Shown here piece after piece: positions 6,749-14,410 of a DNA stretch of 40,120 bases. A program made the position numbers and the translations under genes. This DNA is from Streptosporangiales bacterium (GTDB lineage: Bacteria; Actinomycetota; Actinomycetes; Streptosporangiales; WHSR01), in NCBI GenBank assembly GCA_009379995.1, contig WHSR01000051.1, positions 1 through 40,120 of the forward strand. Direction: 5' to 3'. Each line of letters opens with the position of its first letter. The stretch's first letter is position 1. The notes below the pieces were generated by a model. It saw only the letters and a program-made list of their open reading frames with translations. It searched no databases and was not told the origin of the DNA.

Positions 6749-7291
6749 ATGACCCACCCCAACAACGAACAACAGGACAACCACAACCCACAGGTCGTCG
6801 TCGTGGGTCCCGGCGGCATGGCCGTCGAGGGCGGTGAAGAGCAGCAGGAGGAAGCCCGCTCCGTCACCGACATGGTGGAGCACCCGGCGAAGGTCATGCG
6901 CATCGGCAGCATGATCCGCCAACTCCTCGACGAGGTCCGGGCGGCTCCCCTCGACGAGGCGAGCCGGATACGGCTGAAGGAGATCCACGAGACCTCGATC
7001 AAGGAGCTGGAGGACGGTCTCGCCCCCGAGCTGATCGAGGAGCTGGAGCGGCTGACGCTGCCGTTCGGTGAGGGCGACATACCGAGCGAGGCCGAGCTGC
7101 GCGTCGCCCAGGCCCAGCTGGTGGGGTGGCTGGAGGGTGTCTTCCACGGCATCCAAACCACGCTGTTCGCCCAGCAGATGGCCGCGCGTGCCCAGCTGGA
7201 GCAGATGCGCCGCGCCCTACCGAGCGGACTCGCCCCGCCGGGCGAGGCCGAACAGCAGCCGCAACGCCGTTCGTCGGGTCCGTACCTCTAA
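6749..7291 (+). CDS. bpa: Bacterial proteasome activator Bpa/PafE
   Basis: 180 residues. The core reads QVVVVGPGGMAVEGG, then SVTDMVEHPAKVMRIGSMIR, LKEIHETSIKELEDGLAPEL and SEAELRVAQAQLVGWLEGVF, all hallmarks of Bpa (DUF2587), a ring-forming ATP-independent activator. It opens the 20S proteasome gate and feeds it unfolded proteins. The protein ends in SGPYL, the place where family members carry the penultimate-Tyr gate-opening motif (GQYL in Mycobacterium). A GGGAAG ribosome binding site lies about 10 nt before ATG 6749. Its presence implies that the genome encodes a 20S proteasome elsewhere. Convergent with the HAD gene. Confidence 0.9.
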   Translation: MTHPNNEQQDNHNPQVVVVGPGGMAVEGGEEQQEEARSVTDMVEHPAKVMRIGSMIRQLLDEVRAAPLDEASRIRLKEIHETSIKELEDGLAPELIEELERLTLPFGEGDIPSEAELRVAQAQLVGWLEGVFHGIQTTLFAQQMAARAQLEQMRRALPSGLAPPGEAEQQPQRRSSGPYL

Positions 7292-7303
7292 CCGTCGCCA
7301 GCG

Positions 7304-8095
7304 CTAGCCGAACAGCTCCTCCAGGACCAGAGCGACGCCGTCCTCGTCGTTGCTCGCGGTGTGGTGGTCGACCGCGGCCAGCACGTCCGGGTGGGCGTTC
7401 GCGACCGCGTACGACGTGCCCGCCCAGGCGAGCAGCGGCAGGTCGTTCGGCATGTCCCCGAACGCCAGGACCTGTCCTGCCGTCACCCCGAGCGTGTCGC
7501 AGAGCTGGGCGAGCGCCGACGCCTTGCTCACCCCGGCGGCGCTGATCTCCAGCAGCCCGTAGTTGCTGGCGTGGGTGACCTCCGCGAGATCGCCGACGAC
7601 CGCCCGGGCCCGGGCGAGCAACGTGTCAGGGTCGATCGTCCGGTGCTGCGCCAGCAGCTTCGCCGCGGGGAGGGCCAGCAACTGCTCCAGCTCACCGACC
7701 CGGAGGTTGGCGTCCCGGGTGCGATAGGCCTCCTCGTGCACGAAGCCGGACAGCTGCTCGGCGGCGAACGCCAGATCCGGTACGGTCGCGCGGAGTCGCT
7801 CGATCAGTTCCTTGAGCACATCGGTCTCGATGGGGCACGACTCGACAACCTCCTCGGTGCGCAGGTCGTATACGAGCGCCCCGTTGGCGCAGATGGCGAG
7901 CCCCCGATGACCGGTCGCCTCGGCGATCTCGTGCATCCAGCGCGGCGGCCGCCCGGTGACGAGCACCAGGTGCGCACCGCTCGCCTCCACCCGGGACAGC
8001 GCCGCCACCGTGCGATCCGAGATCGTACGGTCGGAGCGGATGACCGTACCGTCGAGGTCTGTGGCGACGAGCCGTACGTCCTCCATGCCCGTCAA
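7304..8095 (-). CDS. Cof-type HAD-superfamily hydrolase
   Basis: 263 residues. HAD motifs: I, ATDLDGTV (nucleophile Asp); II, LVTGRP; III, the Lys in GVSKASAL; IV, LAFGDMPNDLPLL. A large C2-type cap sits between motifs II and III, as in the Cof/YbiV phosphatases that dephosphorylate sugar phosphates or flavin and vitamin B6 phosphates; the substrate is not predictable. TTG 8095 is preferred: its TTGA overlaps the stop of the upstream DUF1707 gene and CCGGAG lies 7 nt before it. ATG 8086 (260 residues) is the alternative but has no ribosome binding site. Last gene of the serS operon. Confidence 0.85.
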   Translation of the reverse strand: MTGMEDVRLVATDLDGTVIRSDRTISDRTVAALSRVEASGAHLVLVTGRPPRWMHEIAEATGHRGLAICANGALVYDLRTEEVVESCPIETDVLKELIERLRATVPDLAFAAEQLSGFVHEEAYRTRDANLRVGELEQLLALPAAKLLAQHRTIDPDTLLARARAVVGDLAEVTHASNYGLLEISAAGVSKASALAQLCDTLGVTAGQVLAFGDMPNDLPLLAWAGTSYAVANAHPDVLAAVDHHTASNDEDGVALVLEELFG

Positions 8096-8757
8096 GCACG
8101 ATCTCCGGGGTCGTCACGCGGGGAGCGGGCGCGCACGGGTCGGGATTTGACGTCCACCCCGCCCATGAGGGCGAAGCCGCGCACCCGGATCAGCGGGGTG
8201 CCGGGACGGACCGGCACGTCGGCGACGTGCTCGTCTCGACCTCCCATGAAGGCGAACCCAGTGAACTCGACCCGTACCCCCTCCGGGACGACGACGTCGA
8301 TCCCGCCCATGACGGCGACCGCGTTGATCGTGACCTCGGGGTCGGTGACCTCGGCCTCCCGCAGGTCGATGGTGGCACCGCCCATGACGGCGACGACGTT
8401 CATCCGCTCGGCCGGTCGCCATCGGCCGCGCCGGTCCACCCCGGCCATGACGGCCACCGCCCAGCGGCTGGGCCGGCGGGCCGGCACCGTCGAACTTGTC
8501 GTGGCCGGCACGGGCGCCTTGCCGGGAACCGGTGCGGGCAGGTCCCGGGTCAGCCGCTCCAGCTCTCCGCGGGTCTTGGCGGTGTAGGCGGCGTCGCTGC
8601 GCTCGACAAGCTCCTCCAAGGTGAGCCGCCCCTCGGCGCTGGCCTGCCGCATCAGCTCGACGACCTGCTCACGCTCGGCGTCCGAGGCGCGGACCTCCGA
8701 ACCCGGGTCCCGCTGCCTCTCGAGTCCGGTCTCGCCGCCTTCACCGACCTCGGCCAT
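8092..8757 (-). CDS. DUF1707 and LiaF-like (cell wall-active antibiotic response) domain protein
   Basis: 221 residues. N-terminal DUF1707 segment (about 20-75): VRASDAEREQVVELMRQASA, then GRLTLEELVERSDAAYTAKT, an actinobacterial domain often fused to membrane or envelope-stress modules. The rest has repeated AVMGG / AFMGG / ALMGG units (AVAVMAGV, NVVAVMGGATIDL, AVAVMGGIDVVV, GFAFMGG, GFALMGGVDV), typical of the beta-solenoid LiaF C-terminal domain. No transmembrane helix is seen, so it is probably cytosolic. ATG 8757 overlaps the serS stop (TGATG); an in-frame GTG at 8760 is equivalent. It lies between serS and the HAD gene in a coupled operon. Confidence 0.8.
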   Translation of the reverse strand: MAEVGEGGETGLERQRDPGSEVRASDAEREQVVELMRQASAEGRLTLEELVERSDAAYTAKTRGELERLTRDLPAPVPGKAPVPATTSSTVPARRPSRWAVAVMAGVDRRGRWRPAERMNVVAVMGGATIDLREAEVTDPEVTINAVAVMGGIDVVVPEGVRVEFTGFAFMGGRDEHVADVPVRPGTPLIRVRGFALMGGVDVKSRPVRARSPRDDPGDRA

Positions 8758-10028
8758 CACGTCACCGGTTCCAGAACCTCAAGGCCCAGGTGGCGCCGCA
8801 GCGCCTCCGGCACCAGCACCGAGCCGTCGGCCCGCTGGTGGTTCTCCAGGATCGCGACGATCCAGCGGGTGGTGGCGAGCGTGCCGTTGAGCGTGGCGGC
8901 GTAGGCCGGCCGACCACCCCCCTGCCCGCCGTCGCGGTAGCGCACGGCCAGCCGCCTGGCCTGGAACTCGGTGCAGTTCGAGGTGGAGGTCATCTCGCGG
9001 TAGCGCCCCTGCGACGGCACCCACGCCTCGCAGTCGTACTTGCGGGCGGCGCTCGACCCGAGGTCGCCGGCGGCGATGTCCACCACCCGGTACGGGACCT
9101 CGACCGCGGCGAGCATCTCCTTCTCCCAGGCGAGCAGCCGCAGATGCTCGGCGTGGGCGTCCTCCGGCCGGCAGTACGAGAACATCTCCACCTTGTTGAA
9201 CTGGTGGACCCGGATGATGCCGCGTACGTCCTTGCCGTACGACCCGGCCTCCCGGCGGAAGCACGGCGACCATCCGACGTACCGGCGCGGAAGGGTCGCG
9301 GCGTCGAGGATCTCGTCCGCGTGGTACCCGGCGAGCGGCACCTCGGAGGTGCCCACAAGGTAAAGATCGTCGTCGGGGAGATGGTAGATCTCGCTGGCGT
9401 GCGCACCGAGGAACCCGGTGCCCTCCATCAGCTCCGGCCTGACCAATACCGGCGGGATCACCGGGGTGAATCCGGCGGCGACGGCACGCTCCATGGCGAG
9501 GTTGAGCAACGCCAGCTCGAGCCGCGCACCCCCGCCGGTCAGGTAGTAGAAGCGGGCTCCGGAGGCTTTCGCCCCCCGCTCGATGTCGATGGCGCCGAGC
9601 AGTTCACCCATCTCGACATGGTCCCGCGGGGTGAAGTCGAAGCTCGGGGTCGCCCCGACCTCCTCGAGGACCACGAAGTCGTCTTCCCCGCCGGCGGGCG
9701 CGCCCTCCTCGACGATGTTCGACACGTTGCGCAGCAACGCACGCAGCTCGGTGTCGAGCTGCTCCTGCTCCTCCTGGGCGGACTTGACCTGCCCGGCGAG
9801 ATCCCGGGCCCGTTCCAGCAGAGCCTCGCGCTCGGCGTCCCGGGCCGCCGACACCGACTTTCCGATGCTCTTCTGCTCCGACCGCAGGGACTCGAACCGG
9901 ACGAGGGCGGCGCGATGCCGTTCGTCGAGGTCGAGCAGGGCGTCGACGATCTTTTCGTCCTCGCCGCGGGCGCGCTGCGAGGCGCGCAGCCGGTCCGGAT
10001 TCTCCCGAAGAGCACGCAGGTCAATCAC
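8757..10028 (-). CDS. serS: Seryl-tRNA synthetase
   Basis: 423 residues, the standard SerRS length, from GTG 10028 ([20 protein letters not shown]). N-terminal long antiparallel coiled coil (about 30-100) binds the tRNA-Ser variable arm. The class II catalytic core shows motif 2 ([22 protein letters not shown]) and motif 3 ([19 protein letters not shown]). It charges tRNA-Ser with serine in the cytosol. The start is well fixed by family consensus; an in-frame upstream extension is open but not homologous. A TAGCCT box lies 8 nt before the GTG, suggesting leaderless transcription. First gene of serS-DUF1707-HAD. Confidence 0.96.
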   Translation of the reverse strand: MIDLRALRENPDRLRASQRARGEDEKIVDALLDLDERHRAALVRFESLRSEQKSIGKSVSAARDAEREALLERARDLAGQVKSAQEEQEQLDTELRALLRNVSNIVEEGAPAGGEDDFVVLEEVGATPSFDFTPRDHVEMGELLGAIDIERGAKASGARFYYLTGGGARLELALLNLAMERAVAAGFTPVIPPVLVRPELMEGTGFLGAHASEIYHLPDDDLYLVGTSEVPLAGYHADEILDAATLPRRYVGWSPCFRREAGSYGKDVRGIIRVHQFNKVEMFSYCRPEDAHAEHLRLLAWEKEMLAAVEVPYRVVDIAAGDLGSSAARKYDCEAWVPSQGRYREMTSTSNCTEFQARRLAVRYRDGGQGGGRPAYAATLNGTLATTRWIVAILENHQRADGSVLVPEALRRHLGLEVLEPVT

Positions 10029-10125
10029 GACACAAGAGGCTACCCGTGGTCCGGCCCTCGCCCCCGAGGTTCTCCCCTTCCCGCGCCTTGCCGGCGGAGG
10101 TGCTCCCGGCCGCGGCGGCGGCTCC

Positions 10126-11070
10126 TCACACCCGGCCGCGGCGGATACGGGCGAGCCATCCCTCCGCGGTCGCGAAGTCGACGTCCCGGGTACCGGGCCG
10201 GATCCGCGGGGCGGCGCCGTCGGCCCGCGGGAAGCTGCCGAGGAACCGTACGTCCGCGCATATTCGCCGCAGGCCCATGATCGCCTCTCCGACCCGGGCG
10301 TCGGCGACGTGGCCCTCACAGTCGATGGAGAAGCAGTACCGCCCCAACCGCTCGCCGGTCGGACGCGACTCGATCCGGGTGAGGTTCACCCCGCGCACCG
10401 CGAACTCACTGAGGATCTCCAGCAGCGCTCCGGGATGGTCGTCGGCGATGAACGCCACCACGCTGGTGCGGTCGGCGCCGGTCGGCTCGGGCAGCGGGCC
10501 GGGCCTGCGGAGCAGCACGAAGCGGGTGACCGCACCGTCCCGGTCGCCGATCCCGTCCGCCAGCGTCACCAGCGCGTAGCGCTCGGCAGCGATCGGGGCG
10601 GCGATCGCCGCGTCGTACGTCGAGCCCTCCTCCGCCACCGCGAATGCCGCCGCGGCGGTGGACGTGGCGGTTGATACCTCCGCGCCCGGCAGATGCCGGG
10701 CCAACCAGCCCCGACACTGTGCGTACGCGTGCGGATGGGTGATCACGCGCTTGACGTCGTCGCGCCGCGTACCGGGCCGGGCGAGCAGGGTGAGCGTGAC
10801 GGGCAGCAGCACCTCAGCGGTGATCAGCAGCGGCTCGCCGCCGGCCAACTCGTCGAGGGTGGAGTTGACGGTGCCCTCGACGGAGTTCTCCAGCGGCACC
10901 ATCGCCCCGTCCGCGTCACCTCGCCGTACCGCGTCGATGGCCGCCGGCACCGTCGGCTCCGGGACCAGGACCGCCCCGCCCGCCTCCGGAACCGACCGGA
11001 GGGCGGCCTCGGTGAAGGTCCCCTCCGGGCCGAGGTAGGCGTACCGGGCGTCGCTGGCGGTCATGGCCAC
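10126..11070 (-). CDS. pheA: Prephenate dehydratase
   Basis: 314 residues. The catalytic PDT domain begins [19 protein letters not shown] and contains [20 protein letters not shown] and the GAVTRFVLL (TRF) motif. A C-terminal ACT domain follows, with GALLEIL and [17 protein letters not shown] (the ESRP phenylalanine-binding motif). It converts prephenate to phenylpyruvate in phenylalanine synthesis and should be feedback-inhibited by Phe. It is monofunctional: no chorismate mutase domain. GTG 11070 has AGGAA about 9 nt upstream; ATG 11064 is the alternative. Follows the DUF4446 gene by 3 bases and is probably cotranscribed with it. Confidence 0.95.
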   Translation of the reverse strand: MAMTASDARYAYLGPEGTFTEAALRSVPEAGGAVLVPEPTVPAAIDAVRRGDADGAMVPLENSVEGTVNSTLDELAGGEPLLITAEVLLPVTLTLLARPGTRRDDVKRVITHPHAYAQCRGWLARHLPGAEVSTATSTAAAAFAVAEEGSTYDAAIAAPIAAERYALVTLADGIGDRDGAVTRFVLLRRPGPLPEPTGADRTSVVAFIADDHPGALLEILSEFAVRGVNLTRIESRPTGERLGRYCFSIDCEGHVADARVGEAIMGLRRICADVRFLGSFPRADGAAPRIRPGTRDVDFATAEGWLARIRRGRV

Positions 11071-11073
11071 CGG

Positions 11074-11598
11074 CTACGTTTCCTGCTGCGAGGCCGCAGG
11101 GACTCCCGCCCCCTCGGACCGCCCGGACGCACCGGATGTCGCCCACCACCCGTTGGCCGAGCTCCCGCGCCGCGCCTCCGCCACGGCCCGCTCCTCCTCG
11201 GGAGACAGCGGGTGGGTCGGCTCCCCGCCGCGGATCACCTTCGCGTACGTACGCGTCTCGGTCCGTCCGTTGATCGACGTCAGGATGACACCGTCGCCGA
11301 TCGCGGTGAGCAGCGCCAGCGAGAACGACAGCCGTCCGCCCATTTCCTGCAGCGCGTCGTAGCGCACGATGGCCACGTCGCGGATCGCCCGCGGATCGAA
11401 GACCACACCCCCCTGGCGCGCGGACGGGGTGTTCGAGGAAGTGGACGGCGCGGACTCCGGCAACGGGACGCTCGGACCGGCACCGAGCAGCCGGCGCAGC
11501 TGGCGCAGCCGTGTCAACGCGAGGGCCGCCAGCACCAGGGCGCACGTCGCCACGACGAGGGCGGCACCGAGAGCAGCCAAGGTCACGAGCTGTGTCAC
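11074..11598 (-). CDS. DUF4446 family membrane-anchored protein
   Basis: 174 residues from GTG 11598. One N-terminal transmembrane helix (about 4-27, LVTLAALGAALVVATCALVL), a Ser/Pro-rich linker, then the DUF4446 core: GGVVFDPRAIRDVAIVRYDA, LQEMGGRLSFSLALL and the NGRTETRTYAKVI strand pair. A C-terminal helix with LSPEEERAVAEAR ends the family; the Gly/Ser tail is extra. Biochemical role unknown. The start is supported by a -10 box TAGGCT exactly 7 nt upstream. Divergent from larB across 38 bases and upstream of pheA in one operon. Confidence 0.8.
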   Translation of the reverse strand: MTQLVTLAALGAALVVATCALVLAALALTRLRQLRRLLGAGPSVPLPESAPSTSSNTPSARQGGVVFDPRAIRDVAIVRYDALQEMGGRLSFSLALLTAIGDGVILTSINGRTETRTYAKVIRGGEPTHPLSPEEERAVAEARRGSSANGWWATSGASGRSEGAGVPAASQQET

Positions 11599-11605
11599 GG
11601 GTAGG

Positions 11606-11629
11606 AGCCTACCGAGATCGACGTAGGGT
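11606..11629. promoter_or_regulatory. Back-to-back leaderless promoters for DUF4446-pheA and larB-larC
   Basis: On the minus strand TAGGCT (11606-11611) ends 7 nt before GTG 11598. On the plus strand TAGGGT (11624-11629) ends 7 nt before ATG 11637. The two -10 boxes are only 12 bp apart, so the two polymerases must compete. A GTAGG/CCTAC palindrome (11601-11612) covers the left box. No convincing -35 boxes. Confidence 0.55.
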
Positions 11630-11636
11630 CCGTGAC

Positions 11637-12440
11637 ATGGACCGTAGCGACGTACGCGTGTTGCTCACCGAGGTCGCCTCCGGGACCGTACCGGTCGAGG
11701 CCGCGCTCGATCGCCTGATCGCCGGGCCGCTGGCCGGCGACCAGGGATATCTGGATCTCGGGTACGCCCGGCTCGATACGCACCGAGGTCTGCGTACCGG
11801 TGATCCCGAGGTTGTCTACGGCGCCGGCAAGACGCCCGACCAGGTGGTGGGCCTCCTTGGCGCGCTGCGTGCGGGGCCCGGCACGCGGCCGGCGCTGGCC
11901 ACCCGGCTCGACCTCGACGCCCTGGAGGCGGTACGGGAGGCGTACCCGGAGGCGCTCGTGGATCGCGTGGCCGACTGCGTCGCGCTGGGGCAACTGCCCG
12001 AGCCGAGCGGCCGGGTATGCGTGGTCAGCGCCGGTACCAGCGACGCCCCGGTGGCCGCCGAGGCGGCCTTCGTGGCGCGAGCCTACGGCGCCGAGGTTCA
12101 TCGGCTCAACGACGTCGGGGTGTCCGGGATCCACCGGCTGCTGGGCGAGCGCCACACCCTGGAGTCGGCCGACTGCCTCGTGGTGGTCGCCGGGATGGAG
12201 GGAGCGCTGCCGAGCATCGTCGGTGGACTCGTCGGTGTGCCGCTGGTGGCGGTGCCGACCAGCGTGGGGTACGGAACATCGCTGGGTGGGCTCGCCGCGC
12301 TGCTCGCCATGCTCAACTCCTGCGCCCCGGGCGTGGTCGTGTGCAACATCGACAACGGGTTCGGTGCGGCGGTGTTCGCCGCCCGGGTGGCCCGGCGGGC
12401 GCGGCGGCACTCGGCGGCCGAGAGAGACGGGGAGGGGTAG
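11637..12440 (+). CDS. larB: Nickel-pincer cofactor biosynthesis protein LarB
   Basis: 267 residues. The C-terminal half is PurE-like: VCVVSAGTSDAPVAAEAAF, GVSGIHRLLGER, VVVAGMEGALPSIVGGLV, and NIDNGFGAAVFAARVAR at the end. LarB carboxylates and hydrolyses nicotinic acid adenine dinucleotide to give the pyridinium-3,5-biscarboxylate mononucleotide, the first step to the nickel-pincer nucleotide. The N-terminal part (LDLGYARLDTHRGLRTGDPE, VVYGAGKTPDQV) is also typical. ATG 11637 has a -10 box 7 nt upstream. larC follows after 4 bases. larE and larA are not in this window. Confidence 0.93.
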   Translation: MDRSDVRVLLTEVASGTVPVEAALDRLIAGPLAGDQGYLDLGYARLDTHRGLRTGDPEVVYGAGKTPDQVVGLLGALRAGPGTRPALATRLDLDALEAVREAYPEALVDRVADCVALGQLPEPSGRVCVVSAGTSDAPVAAEAAFVARAYGAEVHRLNDVGVSGIHRLLGERHTLESADCLVVVAGMEGALPSIVGGLVGVPLVAVPTSVGYGTSLGGLAALLAMLNSCAPGVVVCNIDNGFGAAVFAARVARRARRHSAAERDGEG

Positions 12441-12444
12441 CGCG

Positions 12445-13698
12445 GTGCCGAGCGTGCTGGCGTGGTTCCAGTGCCAGGCGGGCGCCGCCGGGGACATGCT
12501 GCTCGGCGCGCTGCTCGACGCCGGCGCCCCGCTGCGGCCGGTCCAGGAGGCGGTGGACGCACTGGGCGTCGGCCGGATCCGGCTGACCGTACGGCCGGTA
12601 CGCCGCGGGGGTCTGGCGGCCACCAAGGTCGACGTCGGGGCACCCGCCGGCCAGGGGACTCGGACCTGGCGGGACGTCCGCGAGCTCGTCGAGCGAGCGG
12701 ACCTGCCGGAGCCGGTCCGGGCCGGAGCCCTGGACGCCTTCGCCCGGCTGGCTCGCGCCGAGGCGGCAGCGCACCGGATGGACCCCGACGACGTGCACTT
12801 CCACGAGGTCGGGGCCCTAGACGCGATCGCCGACGTGGTCGGATGCCGCATGGCTCTGCATGCCCTCGGCATCACCGAGGCGGTGTGCACGCCGGTGGCC
12901 CTGGGGGGTGGGATGGTCAGGGCCGAGCACGGTCTCATCCCGGTGCCCGGACCCGCGGTCCTGGAGCTGCTCCGCGAGGCCGGGGCGCCGGTGTATTCGG
13001 GGCATGCCCGGCACGAGCTGTGCACTCCGACCGGTGCGGCGCTGCTCGCGGCCACCGTCGACCGGTGGGGAGAGCTGCCGCCGATGCGGATCTCGGCGGT
13101 CGGCCTTGGCGCCGGGAATCGGGAGCTTTCGGAGGTTCCGAACGTGGTGCGGGTGGTCGTCGGCGAGCCGGCGCCGGCCGGAAGCGGGCCCGGCGAGTCC
13201 GGCGGCGGGTCCGTACGCGAGCAGCTCCTGGTCGAGACCAACGTGGACGACCTCGATCCCCGGCTGTGGCCGGGGGTGCTCGCCGCGCTGCTCGACGCCG
13301 GAGCAGCGGACGCCTGGCTCACCCCGATCCTGATGAAGAAGGGCCGGCCGGCGCACACCCTGTCGGTCCTGGTCGACGCGGACCGTGCGAACCCGGTTCG
13401 ACGGACGATCTTCGCCGAGACCTCGACGATCGGGCTGCGGGAGCACGCGGTGGCCAAGCGGGAGCTGTCGCGCGGCGAACGCACCGTCGACGTCGACGGA
13501 TGCGCCGTCCGGATGAAGCTCGCCTACCTGGACGGCGCCGTCGTCAATGCCCAGCCGGAGTACGAGGACGTCGCCGCCGCGGCGGCAGCTCTACACCGCC
13601 CGGTGAAGTACGTCCTGGCCGCCGCCGTCGCCGCGGCCCATCTGCCCACGTCCCGGGTCACGAGCGACGATGGCCGGAGTCCACCAGCGCGGTCATGA
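12445..13698 (+). CDS. larC: Nickel insertion protein LarC
   Basis: 417 residues from GTG 12445, with GGAGGGG 8 nt upstream. Landmarks: CQAGAAGDMLLGALLDAGAP near the start, DVHFHEVGALDAIADVVG (metal-binding His residues), LCTPTGAALLA, VETNVDDLDPRLW and TPILMKKGRPAHTLSVL. LarC is a CTP-dependent cyclometallase that inserts nickel into the pincer nucleotide. Here it is one continuous frame, unlike the lactobacillal gene in which LarC1 and LarC2 are joined by ribosomal frameshifting. Coupled to larB; its 3' end overlaps the convergent LysE gene by 41 bases. Confidence 0.93.
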   Translation: MPSVLAWFQCQAGAAGDMLLGALLDAGAPLRPVQEAVDALGVGRIRLTVRPVRRGGLAATKVDVGAPAGQGTRTWRDVRELVERADLPEPVRAGALDAFARLARAEAAAHRMDPDDVHFHEVGALDAIADVVGCRMALHALGITEAVCTPVALGGGMVRAEHGLIPVPGPAVLELLREAGAPVYSGHARHELCTPTGAALLAATVDRWGELPPMRISAVGLGAGNRELSEVPNVVRVVVGEPAPAGSGPGESGGGSVREQLLVETNVDDLDPRLWPGVLAALLDAGAADAWLTPILMKKGRPAHTLSVLVDADRANPVRRTIFAETSTIGLREHAVAKRELSRGERTVDVDGCAVRMKLAYLDGAVVNAQPEYEDVAAAAAALHRPVKYVLAAAVAAAHLPTSRVTSDDGRSPPARS

Positions 13699-14293
13699 CG
13701 CCAAGGCCGACGTACACCGCCCCGCTGAGATATCGCTGGTAGCGCTGGAGCTGCGGGCGCATCCAGTCGCCGGCCGAGCCGACGCCTACCGCGTACAGCA
13801 GGTCCGAGGCGACGCCGATCACCAGCAGCACCAACCCGAGCAGGACTATCTGCACGGGCACGTTCCCGGTGCCGGGGTCAACGAACTGCGGCAGGAAGGC
13901 CAGGAAGAACAGGATGACCTTGGGGTTGAACAGGTTGACGACGACGCCCTCGATGTAGACGCGGCGCAGATTCCGCCGTCGTGGCGCCCCGCCGGTCTGC
14001 CGGTGGCCGCGGTCGAGCAGCGTACGGATCCCGAGGTAGATCAGGTAGGCGGCGCCGACGTACTTCACCACGCGGAACGCCACCGCCGACGTGGCGATCA
14101 GGTACGAGAGGCCGGCCGCCGCGACGGCGATGTGCACGAGCGTTCCCGTCTCCACCCCGAGCGCGGACGCGATGCCGGCCCGACGCCCCTCCGCGAGACT
14201 GCGCGCGGTTATGTAGATGTGGTTCGGTCCGGGTACGGCGACGAGGACCACGGAGGCCGCCACGAAGACCATCAGGGTCTGCAGGCTCACCAC
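13658..14293 (-). CDS. LysE/RhtB family amino-acid exporter
   Basis: About 211 residues with six predicted transmembrane segments. The first helix ends in VAVPGPNHIYITARSLAEGR, the LysE-family signature around PGPN. FNPKVILFFLAFLPQFVD is the second conserved block, and the last helix reads GAVYVGLGVMTAL. It probably exports an amino acid or derivative at the cytoplasmic membrane; the substrate is unknown. GTG 14293 is chosen because TAGCAT (14301-14306) ends 7 nt before it. ATG 14302, three codons upstream, overlaps that box and is the alternative. Convergent with larC. Confidence 0.82.
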   Translation of the reverse strand: MVSLQTLMVFVAASVVLVAVPGPNHIYITARSLAEGRRAGIASALGVETGTLVHIAVAAAGLSYLIATSAVAFRVVKYVGAAYLIYLGIRTLLDRGHRQTGGAPRRRNLRRVYIEGVVVNLFNPKVILFFLAFLPQFVDPGTGNVPVQIVLLGLVLLVIGVASDLLYAVGVGSAGDWMRPQLQRYQRYLSGAVYVGLGVMTALVDSGHRRS

Positions 14294-14300
14294 ACCCGGC

Positions 14301-14306
14301 ATGCTA
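14301..14306 (-). promoter_or_regulatory. -10 box of the LysE-family gene (leaderless)
   Basis: TAGCAT read on the minus strand, 7 nt before GTG 14293. It overlaps the in-frame ATG 14302, which would therefore not be transcribed from this promoter. Confidence 0.4.
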
Positions 14307-14410
14307 GGCCCGATCCCGATCACCGCCGAGTGCCACGACGACACTGGTGGATAGCCTTGGATGCCGACGGGGCAGGTCAGCGAGGCACGCGGGGAGCACG
14401 GAGGTTCTTT

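Noticed and set aside
8790..10280. Long plus-strand frame opposite serS
   Set aside because: Shadow of serS; no start signal or domain.
11595..13484. 629-residue minus-strand frame opposite larB and larC
   Set aside because: Low-complexity Arg/Ser shadow; the plus strand has clear LarB and LarC motifs.
13670..14410. N-terminal extension of the phosphatase-like membrane protein
   Set aside because: It is antisense to the LysE gene, and GGAGG before GTG 14411 marks the start.
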